Of a DNA stretch of 64,000 bases, positions 1 through 11,356 are shown piece by piece. The notes below the pieces were generated by a model, which worked only from the letters and a program-made list of their open reading frames with translations, was not told the DNA's origin and did not search any database. The stretch's first letter is position 1; every line of letters begins with the position of its first letter. The stretch covers positions 3,355,501 to 3,419,500 of the forward strand of contig NC_091673.1 of assembly GCF_042453785.1 (NCBI RefSeq), read 5' to 3'. The DNA is from Malus domestica (taxonomy: Eukaryota > Streptophyta > Magnoliopsida > Rosales > Rosaceae). The translations under genes were made by a program, and so were the position numbers.

Positions 1-655
1 TAAATTACAAGAAATAAAGACACTGAGAAATTTACGAGATTCGGCAAAAACCTGCCTATGTCCTCGGAGATATATTGCTCTTCACTATGAGAATAACTAG
101 TACAAGATACACTTGAGTTCAATCAACATAACCCAAACCCCAATCCCTTGTACACTCACAGAATTTTCCCAAGAGCCTCACTCTACCCCAAGAGTTTCTC
201 ACTCTCACTCTTTATTTTCTCTCCTTTGTGTTCTCCTTCGGATGCTCTCTCAATGCATTACTAAATGCACAAATATTGCATCTAGTTATAGTCATACACT
301 AGCAACTATGCCAACAAACAAGACCAAAAAGTCTTAAGTTCACATGACATAATTATCACCTAGCCTACCTAGCATACACCAAAGTCTATATCTAGTCTAT
401 AAAGTACAACTATTCTCCATTTGTCATTTAATGCATATAAAATAAAACATGCACAATTGTGTGCAAGCAACCACAAAGTCAAGTCTTGCTTCCAACTTTG
501 CTTTTGGTAGTCACCATGTCTTCTCTTGAAACAAGACATCCATGCCACAACCGAAAGCCAAACACAAAGTGGCTACTGCCATTTCCCTGTAGCACTCAGA
601 AAGTTACACTATCAAAATTGTTGCCAACTCATAAGTATATGAGCCAAACACAACA
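1..655 (-). mobile_element. LTR of an LTR retrotransposon, cut by window edge
   Basis: This stretch aligns along its whole length with the solo LTR at 29017-29756. Both share the segment about GACACTGAGAAATTTAC, the GCTCTTCACTATGA block and the AAATGCACAAATATTGCAT block. Both copies end at the same CACAACA, which marks the LTR boundary. The LTR reads on the minus strand, starting TGTTGTG. Its other end lies left of the window, so I cannot tell a solo LTR from part of a longer element. No coding capacity is seen. Confidence 0.75.
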
Positions 656-1555
656 ACCCGCCCATTTAAACTTCACGGTTACTGTTATGGGTAACCGTTT
701 AGATAAATAAACGGTTATGGATATAACCGTTTACCCGTAAAATTTAAATAGATGGTTATGAATATTAATCGCGGTTATAAATGGGTAACCATTTACCCAT
801 TTATTTTATATATGTAATGTTGAATATTTTAAAAATAAAATTTTATATGTATATGCGGCTATTTGACAGTAGATGGGAAGTTATGTTATTAACCCAACAA
901 TCACATCTCTTCAATTTGAATGTTGCATCTTTTGAATGTTGCCGATAAGACATGATTCATGGTCAACAAGTGTAATCCTTCTCCTAACCATGTTCTCTGT
1001 CGGACAAAACTTAAATCAATGCTAATATAATGTGGCTCATTATATATATTATGTTAATACTTTACATTATGGGTTAAATAACCCAAGAATACTATCTTCT
1101 AAACAGTTTTCGTAACCCAAGAATACTTAGCAAATATTATATTACTTTCATTGGTAACAGTTAAAAATATCGTCCGTAAACTATTATTTCAATTTTGAAA
1201 TGCTATAAGGACTTAAAAAATTAAAATACGGAAATGTATGAAGAATGTTACCTATAACGGTGTTTAATTGTCAAAAAAAAGAAAATTATGACAATTTTTT
1301 TTTTAATTTTCAAGTTGTTAAAAAACATGTAGATGGGTGAAAATGGGTAATGGCAAAAAAAAAAAGAGAAGATAAACGGGTTAAAAGGGTAAATGGGTAA
1401 ACGGGTATTAAACGGTTACAGTTAAATAGGTATGCGGTTATGGGTATGAGTATAACCGTTTAGGCAATTACCCAACGGATAAACGGTTATGCGGGTATGA
1501 GCATAAACGGTTATGGGTAAATAACCGTGGTTACCCGCCCATCATAACCGTTGCC
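656..1555. mobile_element. hAT-like non-autonomous element, degenerate AACGGTTATGGG repeats
   Basis: Both ends of this block are packed with variants of AACGGTTATGGGTA and its complement TACCCATAACCGTT, with an AT-rich middle. Clustered short subterminal repeats in both orientations are typical of plant hAT elements, and the window holds two proven hAT elements of the same design at 22827 and 41501. The right end seems to lie near GTTGCCGATCAC at about 1562. The left end is missing because the LTR at 1-655 interrupts it. No target duplication could be confirmed, so the class is an inference. Confidence 0.45.
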
Positions 1556-1564
1556 GATCACAAC

Positions 1565-3490
1565 CATGGAAGAAAATATCGATAATATCGGCGATATATC
1601 GCCGATATTATCGGCTTTTTCCCGAACTGATATTTTAAATGGTATCCAAGGTGTTTTCGTCATAATATCGCGATAATATCGATAATATCGCGATATTATC
1701 GATATTATCGCGAAATTTCGGAACTGTGCACGTCGGAGACAAACGTCGGAGCTTCTACAGCTCCGGCCGACTGTAAAACTGCTCCCTAGCCTCGCCGGAG
1801 ATGGGTGTACTTATTCCTGAGTCGATTTCATCCCAAAAACCTTGCAAAAACACGACATATAACTTCAATTTCACATCTAAGCTTCGATCTAGAATATAAA
1901 AAGAAAAACCCGAAGCTTACCTACCTGAGAAATTGAAGGAACTCGCCAGAGCAGGTGCGATGGTGTGCGTGTGGGTCTCGGTGCAGAGAGAAGAGAGATC
2001 TTTGTGTGAGTGTGTGTGGTTGGACTGGGAGAAGGGAGAAGAGAGATCGAGAGATCTCTGTGTGAGTGTGTGTGTGGTTGGACTGGGAGAAGGGAGAAGA
2101 GAGATCGAGAAGGATCTCTGTGTGAGTGTGTGAGTGGTTGGACTGGGCGAAGGGAGAAGAGAGATCGAGAAGGATCTGTGTGTCGTTGAAGAATCCCCAA
2201 CCTTTAAGAGACAAACCAGCAAGCACCTCCCTCGACCCACCTCGTTCCTCCGCCGCAAACCTACCCCGTGTCCTCATCTAACTTCTCTCCTCTGTCAACC
2301 CACCGCCGTTCCACTATCAACTTCACCGGTATTCCTCCGTCGGCCCCGCTTCCGCTCCCGCTTCCGCCTCGTCCTTCAACCTCTCTCCTCCATCGAAGTA
2401 GGTCCATAAGAATTCATGAAAGGGAGGGGATCTTTGTTCTTGGTGTATAGTGTGACGACGCTGCACTGATACAAATCTGTGATGGCATAGGAAAAGACAA
2501 GGACGATGCAGGATGGAGCAGAGAGGAAGTGAAAATGGATTATGGGGTGTTTGGATGCCTAGGTAATTGGATAAACAGGGTGTTTGGCTGCATAGCTTAA
2601 ACATATAAAGTAGTACACATGTTCTCTTTTAGTTGAGCCATATCAATGGTCAATGAAAATTGGGTACCCACTTGTGAGTACCAAGTATTATCCGTGGACG
2701 GGAGACTTAAACAAACAAAACCATTGGCTTTGATGTTTGTAACTTGTAATTATGAGGTGGACAGGTAACGTGAAAGAGGTGAGGTGCACCTCTGATGGTT
2801 TTAACTTTTAATAAATGTTATATAAATTATAAATTATAAATTATTTAGATAATATTTTGTTTTTTTTACTAAGCAAGCAGATTATATTCGAACCCTCCCT
2901 TTGTCAACCACGCACTTAGGCTTTATCCAACTCGCTACAGATGTGTTTGTGATTACATATTCAGCCTGTAATATTTATATGGTCGTTAAGATGTCTGCAA
3001 GGCTTGCAAGCTAATATTTATTATCTAGGATAAATTTCTATATTTTAAAAAACACAAAGGTGAAAATTTTGAACCTCATAGGAACTCTATGTGGTACTAA
3101 GTCACTCATGTATCTTACCATGCAATGTATAAAGTGTAAAATATTGTACTAATTCATTATATATAAATGATTATGGTGTGTTTAGACTTCTTTCATTAAT
3201 TACTACATATTTTATACACTCACAATGTTTGTCAGCTCACTATATAATCAACTTGATAATGTTAAATCCATCATGCAATGCATTTCCTTCCAATTTTTTG
3301 TGATAAACTAATAGATAATTGATTAAATAAACATCCTGCAAAGTTTCAATAAAAATTTCCAAGTTTTTCTTACAATTTCCTTGGTTTCCATGTAATTTTT
3401 ATCGATATCGATATTATCCCGATATTTCCATCGATATTTCCGTGTTTTCGGACTACCGATATTTCCGATATTACCAATATTTTCTTCCTT
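1565..3490. mobile_element. Non-autonomous Mutator-like element (MULE) with 9-bp TSD
   Basis: The element is flanked by an identical 9-bp duplication GATCACAAC at 1556-1564 and 3491-3499. Its ends are inverted repeats: the left begins ATGGAAGAAAATATCGATAA, and the right, read in reverse complement, begins AAGGAAGAAAATATTGGTAA. Both run on into arrays of GATATTATCG palindromes (1575-1715 and 3400-3475). A 9-bp target duplication with long inverted ends is the Mutator signature. No transposase is visible. The GC-rich centre (about 1930-2600) looks like a promoter or 5' leader and could be captured host sequence. Confidence 0.8.
1988..2186. repeat. Tandem repeat of about 59 bp inside the MULE
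   Basis: Three to four imperfect copies of a 58-60 bp unit follow each other, each containing GGTTGGACTGGGAGAAGGGA followed by GAGAGATCGAGA and a GTGTGAGTGTGTG tract. The unit makes several overlapping open frames on both strands, all repeating the same low-complexity peptide, so none is taken as a gene. Confidence 0.8.
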
Positions 3491-3750
3491 GATCACAACA
3501 TATTGATTTACTCAACACAAATGTTCATATGACTTCAGGTAAATTGCTCCAGTAATAATCCCATTTCAGGTCAATTAAGTTGTCATGATCTGTACCATGT
3601 AGCTGCATGGAATAGCTGTTAAGAATTATTGATCGAACCTTAGTTTAATTTTCTCCTCTGAATTCCATGAATATCAGACTTTGTATAATTGATTGATATC
3701 GAGTGAACAACATGTTTGATTCATCATTCATTTTATTTGCAAATTCTTAG

Positions 3751-6200
3751 GTACGAGTCAAAGTTTATCAAAGATATTGTTAAAGTGATTAGTGATAAGC
3801 TAAGTCGCACACACTTGAGCGTTGAATCAAAACTGGTTGGCATCCATTCTCGAGTCGAACCCATCAATTTATGGTTACAAGATCCATCACATGATGTTGG
3901 TATACTTGTTGTTTATGGGCTGCCTGGAATAGGGAAGACAACCATTGCAAAATGTGTTTACAATTCAAACTTTGAAAGTTTTGAAGGAAGCAGCTATGTT
4001 GAAAGTATCAGAGAAACTGCAAGTCATCCAGACGGCTTAGTTCAAATACAAAAGCAAATTCTTTATGATATTTTAAATGGGAAAAAGGAGAAAATACACA
4101 ATGTTAGTGAGGGAATAATTAAGATTGGAAGAGCCATAAGCTTTAGAAGAGTTCTTCTTGTTCTTGATGATGTGGACCATGTGGACCAATTAGATGCAGT
4201 ACTGAGGATGAAAGATCAGTTTCATCCTGGAAGTAAAATAATCATAACAACTAGGCGTGAAAGGTTGATAAAGGCACATGAAGGTATTACGGTGCATGAA
4301 GTTGGACCTTTGGGTTTCGATGCATCATTGGAGCTCTTAAGCTGGCATGCTTTTGGCCAGGATCATCCCCTTGAAGGTTATGAGAAATATTCTGAAGAAG
4401 TCGCACAACACAGCGGAAGACTTCCATTAGCACTCAAAGTTTTGGGTTCTTCTCTTTTCGGGGAACCTAAGCGTGTATGGAAATGTACATTGGAGAAGCT
4501 AGAGGTTATTCCAAATGGTGAAATCATGAATAATTAAGAATAATCTACGACTCTTTACAAGATGACCATGACCAGAAATTATTCCTCCATATTGCTTGTT
4601 TCTTTATTGGAAAGGATGAAGATTACATTGTCAGAATACTAGATGGATGTGATTTCAAGACAATCTGTGGCATTCAAAATCTCAGAGATAGGTGCTTGGT
4701 GACAATTGTTATGGACAAGTTGTATATGCATGATGTGATTCGTGACATGGGACGAGAAATTGTTCGTCGAGAATCACATGAACCTGGGAATCGTAGTAGA
4801 TTGTGGCGCTCTAAGGATTCTTTCAAAGTATTGAGAGAAAAAAATGTAAGAAATGTTCATTGTATGTGTGTGTTTCTTTTTCTCTTGTGCTAATTAACCA
4901 ATTGTTTTTCCAATTTCTTGTATAGGGTACGCAAGCAATTGAAGGTCTTATGTTGGACATACATGAACTGCTTACAGACAGTCCCATAAACTCAAACGAG
5001 AATGTCTTGGAAACCAATTCATTTGCAAGGATGCACAAACTCAAACTGCTCTATCTTAGACATGTACGACTGGACGGATGCTATGCAGAACTTCCGACAA
5101 GGTTAAGATGGTTGTGCTGGCCCGAATTTCCTTTGGATTCAATTCCTGTTGATTTTTCTTTGGAGAAATTGGTAGTTCTTGAAATGCAATATGGCAACTT
5201 GAGACAACTCTGCAAAAGAGCAAACGTATGTTACTCAACGCTTTTCAATTTTGTTTTCCTTCTTTCTTTAGGTTTTAATTCTTTAATTAATTTTATATGT
5301 TGGAATCAATTCCTAGTTATTTTTGTTTGTTTGTTTATTTTTATTTGTTTCTAGTTTCTTCCATCATTGAAGACCCTTGATGTCAGCCATTCTCATGGCC
5401 TTAGTGAAACCATGGACTTCTCACCTTGCCCCAATCTAGAGGAATTGATTCTTGTGGATTGCACCAGCCTGATTGATGTTCATGAATCCATTGGAAACCT
5501 GGAGAGACTCGTGTACTTGAATATGAAGGATTGCAAGAATCTTAGGATGCTTCCGAAGAACATGTGTTTTCTTAAATCACTTGAAACACTCATTTTATCT
5601 GGCTGCTCAAATCTTGATGAGTTTCCAGTGGAGATGAAGAAGAAGATGGAGTCTCTGAAAGTTCTTAAAATGGATGGAATTCCAATAAGAGAATTATGGC
5701 CAGCAAGAAGTTCAAGTATCTTGAGTTCTTTTCCATGCTCTTTAGTAAAGTTATGTATGGTGGGGTGCAATCTTTCTGATGATGCCTTCTGTAGGGATTT
5801 AAGTAGTCTATCCTCGTTGCGAACACTAAAGTTAGGTGAGAATCCAATTTGCTGTCTGCCAGGTTTCATCAAAGGTTTGAGAAGGCTCGATCATCTATCT
5901 TTCCAGGATTGTAGTAGGCTCAAATCGCTTGTGGGGTTGCCGAAAGTACACCGAAGGATAAGTATAGCCGGATGCATATCATTAGAAAAAATGACTTTTC
6001 ATTCCCCTGAGCAACAGTCTACAATGTTCAGCGTGGGTGACAACTGGAATCTAGTTGAGTGGCAGTACGACTACAAGTTATATGTGGAAATGATCAAACT
6101 TTTGGGCGTGTGCAACTTGGGATCCTTGCCAGCCATTAGAATGAACGCACTGTTCGGATGCGGTGGTTCAAAAGAGGGTAAATGGAGTCCCGTCCAGGTG

Positions 6201-6278
<78 letters not shown>

Positions 6279-7223
6279 AAGTCATTAATATATCATGGGA
6301 AAGAAATAACTGAGTAATGTTGTGATGATCGTGGCAATTACATAGGGACTGTATGAAAATGGTATATTCAGCACGTTTTTTGTTGGGAATAAGGTTCCAG
6401 GCCAATTCAGCTATAAAAGTACCAAGTCTTCGATATCTTTTATTGTCCCTTTACTACTTGCTAATCACAGAATTCGAGGCTTGAACATCTTTGCTACTTA
6501 TGCAAAGGAGCAGAATTATAATAATTCTTTTAATCCAATAATGACTAAAGTGAGTAACAAGAGTAAGGGTCTGAAGTGGATCTATGGCCCAGAGTTCTAT
6601 GGAATTCCAGGAGAGGGAGAACATATGATATGGTTGAGCCATTGGAAGATGGATAATGAAACAATATTACAATGTGGAGATGAAGTGCTTGTTTCAGTAC
6701 ACATGAGACCTAGTCAGTTTCAGCTCAAGGAGTTTGGTGTCGAGCTTGTGCAAGAGCACCAAGACAAGATGAGTACCCAACACAACACCAAATCAGGTCC
6801 TAATTATCCATTTGTTATCGGTGGAGATTTGGATACGTGGAAGTGCAGACCGGGAATATACTTCCTTGGCAGTAGGACAAGAGAAGATACTGACGACATT
6901 GATATCCTCACCATGGACTGTGATGAAGAAGACACAAGTATGTTGTGTTGTTGTATTGCATTGAATTATACTTCATCCAAACACTTCCAAGTGTGTCCGT
7001 ATTCATTTCAAAAACATTTCCAATAAGTTTTATGTTATTTGTATGTTTTTCAGCCAAAGAAGGGCAAGAGAATGAACCTGATTACACAATTGCAAAGACG
7101 AGGGTTGCTAGCAAAAACTGCAGTCTCGAACGCTGGAAGGTGCTCCTCACAACTGCTGGCTTCTTTTTCACGCTTGCTCTAGTAGTTCAGTCCTCCATCT
7201 CCCAGAAACTGAAGCGACAGTAG
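3751..7223 (+). pseudogene. TNL disease-resistance gene: NB-ARC, LRR, C-JID, C-terminal TM; frameshifted, TIR exon absent
   Basis: The family comprises intracellular immune receptors of the TMV-resistance-N type. Exons read 3751-4845, 4926-5225, 5355-6197, 6346-6937 and 7054-7223, all with GT-AG borders. Exon 1 holds NB-ARC: P-loop GLPGIGKTT, kinase-2 LLVLDDVDHVDQL (final Asp typical of the TIR class), ITTRRERL, GRLPLALKVLG and MHD in YMHDVIRDMGREIVRRES. Exons 2-3 carry a short LRR region. Exon 4 is a post-LRR C-JID-like domain (SISFIVPLL then IRGLNIFATYA). The last exon ends in a hydrophobic segment (VLLTTAGFFFTLALVVQSS). The frame breaks once, about 4530-4540 after IPNGEIMN, consistent with a 1-bp loss; the rest stays open. 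The upstream TIR exon is not in the 3.75 kb before it, which is transposon sequence, so it is lost or lies left of the window. A sequencing error remains possible. Confidence 0.85.
6201..6275. repeat. (CT)n microsatellite in TNL intron 3
   Basis: About 37 uninterrupted CT units start a few bases after the splice donor of the third exon (GT at 6198). It lies in a short 148-bp intron, so length changes would alter intron size and the pyrimidine environment near the donor. It is a ready length-polymorphic marker for this locus. Confidence 0.95.
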
Positions 7224-8001
7224 TCCACAAGGCTTCCATGAGTTTATAATTTGACTTGATATAGATATATCTTTACATTCCTTACTCGCAAGATGTTTTC
7301 TACCTTCAAGTGCAATGACGGTTCTAGAATTCATACAGCCGACCCCATTTAGTAAAATAAGACTTTATTGTTATTAAACTGTTTGTGCGGTAAGAACTAA
7401 GCGTGAAAAATATCTTGTTTTGTAGTCTCTGGTTTGAACATTAAAGAAAATCCAATGCCATTATGTGTTTAAACCAAAATTTTCCGTTCTCTTTTTCCTT
7501 TTCTTCAAAAAATAAATTTGTACTCTAATGTCTAGGCATGAAGAGATTCTTAGCTATCTCCGGGTATATGTCCCTCTATTTATTTCTCATGGAATACACA
7601 ACCGGTTACAAGACAGATTCTCGAATCTCTCTCACCATGCATGAAAGTTCACGTCGAATTACCAAATCATATTCTGAGAGAGAATTAAGAATTACATGCA
7701 GATTAACATTAAATTATAAGTTTCTAATAACACAAATTATTATTTATACAAAAAAAATTTACAAGATGTGTTCATAATTAATTGGTAATTCTGATCTTAA
7801 TTAACTAAAAGGGCCTTGAGGACATGTCTCAATGTATATGCTTGTCTGTGCAGATCGTCTTCCTCCTCCTTTTCTTCATCCACAAGAAATCAAAGACATG
7901 CCCACAAAAACCCACACACGAAAAACAAAAAATTAATAAAAATAAAAGTCAGCGAGAAAAGTCAAACAATGCAGATCTGATCCTACCCGCGCCACACCCG
8001 A
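7224..8001. other. Intergenic spacer between TNL and CML
   Basis: This holds the 3' flank of the TNL gene and the 3' flank of the convergent CML gene. It is AT-rich, with no open frame resembling a known protein and no clear repeat. The short frames at 7538-7777 and 7824-8039 have low-complexity content. Confidence 0.6.
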
Positions 8002-8478
8002 TCAAATCCCGAGAAAATCAGTGGCGGACCGAGACATGATGGTCGCGAATTCGTTGAAGCTAATGACGCCGTCGCCGTTCGTGTCGGCCTCCCTCATCAT
8101 ATCGGAGAGCTCCCGGTACGTCAAGGGGTGGCCCATTTTGGCCATGGATCCGGCGAGCTCGGCGGCTGTGATGTAGCCGTTGCCGTCGCGGTCGAACGAC
8201 CGGAAGACCTCCATGAGCTGCTCCTGGTTGATCAAAATCTCCTCGTTCATGTCTGGGAGGATGGCGGTGACGAGCTCGTCGAACTCGATGGCACCGTTGC
8301 CGTTGGCGTCGATGTTGGAGAGGAAAACGTGGAGCTGGTCGCCGGTGGGCTTGAGGCCGAGGGAGCGGAGGAGGGCGGCGAGTTCGAGCTGGGTGAGGCT
8401 GCCGTCGGAGTCCATGTCGAATCGCATGAAGATGTCCTTCAGCTGCTTCAGTTGATCGGATCCGAGCGCGGCCATCAT
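8002..8478 (-). CDS. Calmodulin-like EF-hand calcium sensor (CML15/16-like)
   Basis: This is an intronless 158-residue protein with four canonical EF-hand loops in order: DMDSDGSLTQLE (about residue 21), DANGNGAIEFDE (about 57), DRDGNGYITAAE (about 95) and DTNGDGVISFNE (about 131). All have Asp at position 1 and Glu at 12, so four Ca2+-binding sites look functional. The linkers LAALLRSLGLKPTGDQ and ELAGSMAKMGHPLTYREL match the plant CML15/16/18 group rather than true calmodulin. Such proteins change shape on Ca2+ binding and relay signals to target proteins. The start is the first of two adjacent Met codons; the second is equally possible. A GAA/CTT run at about 8497-8524 lies in the 5' leader. 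The antisense open frames here are shadows of its GC-rich codons. Confidence 0.95.
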   Translation of the reverse strand: MMAALGSDQLKQLKDIFMRFDMDSDGSLTQLELAALLRSLGLKPTGDQLHVFLSNIDANGNGAIEFDELVTAILPDMNEEILINQEQLMEVFRSFDRDGNGYITAAELAGSMAKMGHPLTYRELSDMMREADTNGDGVISFNEFATIMSRSATDFLGI

Positions 8479-8798
8479 TAGTATAACGGCGGCCGAGAAG
8501 AAGAAGAAGAAGAAGAAGAAGAAGGAAGGGATCGAGAGATCCAGACGATTTGAATTTTGTGAGATTTTGGGAGTTTAATTTCGGGTGGATTGGGTTTTTT
8601 GTGTGTGGCGCTGATTGGTTTGTGTTTTTGGGTTTTTTTTCGTTTTCGTTTTTGTTTTTTGAGTTTTAATTTTTCTTGTGTTTGGATTAAAAGTTTAAAA
8701 ACTGAAAACGCGTTTTTGCCAAGAGTTGATCAATTGCTACGTGGTTATATATTGGGGGGGATGCTACTTAGGGGCTGTTTGTTGATTGACTATATTCA

Positions 8799-8947
8799 GG
8801 AGAAATTTTCAAGTGTGTCAAGAATATTTTCGGTACATTAAGTGCCATAATACCGTTGATTGGAAACTTGAAAAAAAATATTCTTACCAATTATATCATG
8901 ACACTTGATATATCAGTCCGTATTCCGGCACAATGAAAAATCTCTCC
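8799..8947. mobile_element. MITE, GGAGAAATTTTCA family
   Basis: The left end GGAGAAATTTTCAAGTGTG is mirrored by the right end TGAAAAATCTCTCC. The flanks TATATTCA and CATATTTA look like a decayed 8-bp duplication. Related copies lie at 32084, 43613 and 59214. It sits in the promoter region of the CML gene, about 320 bp upstream of the start codon. Confidence 0.65.
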
Positions 8948-9866
8948 ATATTTATGACTTAAATATGTGTTTTTCTATTTTGGGAATAATGTGTTGATTT
9001 GGGTCTATTTAAGTTTTGAAGTAAATTCAACGCGCTGACATTTGTGAGTTAAGTCAGTTGGTCAAAGTGATGCATTTGCTTCTATGCACTCAAGTTTGAT
9101 CTCAATTCCCATAGAAGTTAAACTTATTCTAACGCGTTTAGTCCAATGTCAACTAAAATAAACTTTCGATTATGCCGGATTAATTAATTGATTAATTAAC
9201 AACTTTTGTTTTATTTTTATCAAGAACATGGCCTAGCTGTGATGAGTGTTCAATCATTTTTATTTCTTCTTTAAAAAATGGGATCAGCAGGTGGCTTTAT
9301 CACGATAATCTACTTTTTAGAGGCCGAAAAGATTTTTAGAGTCATTTCAGGCTCCTCTAGTTACCATCGTGTGATTGGAGCTAACATAATTAGGTGAAGA
9401 ACATTCGAGATTCAATGTGTAGAATCTATGTGAAAGTGGCATTTTCTTAGAATATGCAGAGAGCTTCAATGACAACATATTTACAAAGTTGACATAGTTT
9501 GGTTGTGTAGACGCGTGACAATAAAGACTTATTTGACATTTATAAGCATGATGTCATTATATTCGAGATGTATGATAAGGTTTAAGAATCCAAGCCTTTG
9601 ATATATACCAAGGGATGCCATATATATGCATAACCTTCTTCAACATTTGTTCCATTTGAATTGCGTACATTTTCATCATAAAACGAAATGAATGTGCCAC
9701 AATATTTTGATCAATGGCTACTAAAACCCATTTCGATTATACCTGTCACTCTACATTTATTGTCACGCGACTAATTATGTGACAAGAGATGTCACGTGAC
9801 TGGAAATGCAGAGAAATGAGGAACATACGAAACATGTTGCAGGTAAGTTTTTTCGCGATTGAATAG
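8948..9866. other. Intergenic spacer, no gene seen
   Basis: AT-rich sequence between the CML promoter and the 3' end of the small gene at 9867. No frame over about 60 codons with recognisable content and no target-duplicated repeat was found. Confidence 0.5.
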
Positions 9867-10337
9867 CTACCTAGCTTTATGATCAATAGATGACAGAGCC
9901 ACCATTTCAATCAAGTGATATTGTACAAAACTAGTATCAAATGGATCATGATTTGGTGAATGATGAGTTGGGGAGCAACCCAATTCTCCCCTACCCCAAA
10001 AGCTTCCAAATCCAAACTCTCCTCTCTGAGAAAACTCCTGCAGCACCTCCTCCACCTCCTCCATGCAGCGCCTGCAACTATGTCCTCCTCCTGCCTCCAT
10101 GGATGATCTCATGGACTCTCCGACAACACTCGCAAAGTCAACGTCTTTACATGTATCCAACACTATAATCTCTTTTCTCCTTCTCTGTTGAAGCTTCTTC
10201 ATGGTGTACTCTCTCGTCTTTCGGATCAACTTGCAAGGGAGCTTGTACAAGATGAAGATGGTGATTTGGAGGATCAAGCACTGGCAGCAGCACGAAATCA
10301 CAACGCAGTCTGCGGCAATCATGTTGCAGTCTTCCAT
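9867..10337 (-). CDS. Small conserved plant protein with N-terminal hydrophobic segment, function unknown
   Basis: This is a single-exon frame of 156 residues. The N-terminus MIAADCVVISCCCQCLILQI continues into a hydrophobic stretch to about residue 32 and is followed by a basic region (KLIRKTREYTMKKLQQRRRK). This suggests a cysteine-rich membrane anchor with a cytosolic basic tail; the Cys cluster could be S-acylated. The C-terminal part has the motif GEFGFGSFWGRGELG. From memory this layout recurs as an uncharacterised small protein in many dicots; I know no assigned function. The start at 10337 gives the conserved-looking N-terminus. The alternative frame at 10147-10401 is a shadow. It lies 1 kb downstream of the PERK 3' end on the same strand. 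Confidence 0.7.
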   Translation of the reverse strand: MEDCNMIAADCVVISCCCQCLILQITIFILYKLPCKLIRKTREYTMKKLQQRRRKEIIVLDTCKDVDFASVVGESMRSSMEAGGGHSCRRCMEEVEEVLQEFSQRGEFGFGSFWGRGELGCSPTHHSPNHDPFDTSFVQYHLIEMVALSSIDHKAR

Positions 10338-11356
10338 GGCTGCGAAAATCGGGAGGAAATGGGTGGTGGTGGTGTAGAAAACAGTTTAAAGAAATCTTCA
10401 TGCCCCGGTGGTGGTGGTGTTTAAGGAATAAGTTCCTTGCCTTTGTGGGAGGTAATAGGAAGGGTGAAGCAATTGGAATGATATGTGGCGCTGTATATGA
10501 GTCATGACTTCAATCATTGTCTAACATTAAAAAAAAAAAAAAAAAAACTCTAGCTTCCAATAGGGGCTATCCAATATAATCGAATTTCTTTTTTCAAACG
10601 ATATTCTAATTTAATCTAAAATACGGGAAACAAGCTCATTCCGTTCTGCAATATATTAAAATATTAGGATGTGAAAGGGAAACATAAAAGCTGTTGTTGC
10701 TTGGCTTCTACTTCTCCTTGGTGGAAGATTTCTTTGATAGCTTTAAGCATTTCCATAGAAGGTGTCACGGAGCTGTCTTTCAAAGAAAGTTCTCTCCCCC
10801 CTCTTGGAAGACTTGCAAATTTATATATCTGCAAACCCAGTTTACCCCAAATATTTTAGCACGTGACGAGTGAGACACTTGTAAGAATATATCCCGGGGT
10901 ATACTCAAGATTTCCGTGTTTCTGAGGATGATGGGGCGGCCTGCAGGCTGATTTAACAAGCTCGAAATAGAGGGGTACGTATTTTCGATCTGAGATTGTC
11001 ACATATAAATCACAAAACATGGAGTTGTGAAAGAGGGGAAGCAAAAGAGGGAAGAATAGGATCCATGGTTAACAAAATTGAATTATTACCTTTATAACAC
11101 CACCAAAAATATTGGTGGATGCAACAAGATCATCATACATAGGCTAAGTAATTACAGGGGCAAAAAATGGCGGTCCATAAACGTATAATATAGGCGGAAG
11201 CTAAAAATGGACCTTCACAGGAACGATGGAACGATCTATACATCCGCTGCAGTCAGTTCCAGTTGCAGAAAGATCAGGTCCCAGCTGAGCCAATCCAAAT
11301 CTAGCTCAATCTGGCAAAACCCCTTTCAGCTAAGTGTTTAACTCTCCGAATGTGTA
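10338..11356. other. Spacer between the small gene and PERK 3' end
   Basis: This contains the promoter and 5' leader of the small gene (10338 to about 10550, with a poly-A run at 10529-10546) and the 3' flank of PERK. The short frames at 10671 and 10856 have no recognisable content. No repeat with target duplications was seen. Confidence 0.5.

Noticed and set aside
1889..2409. Overlapping open frames on both strands, 66-118 codons
   Set aside because: They all translate the same 59-bp tandem repeat inside the MULE; low-complexity Ser/Leu/Thr/His peptides, no family features.
8128..8481. Plus-strand frames of 91-117 codons
   Set aside because: Antisense shadows of the GC-rich CML coding sequence.
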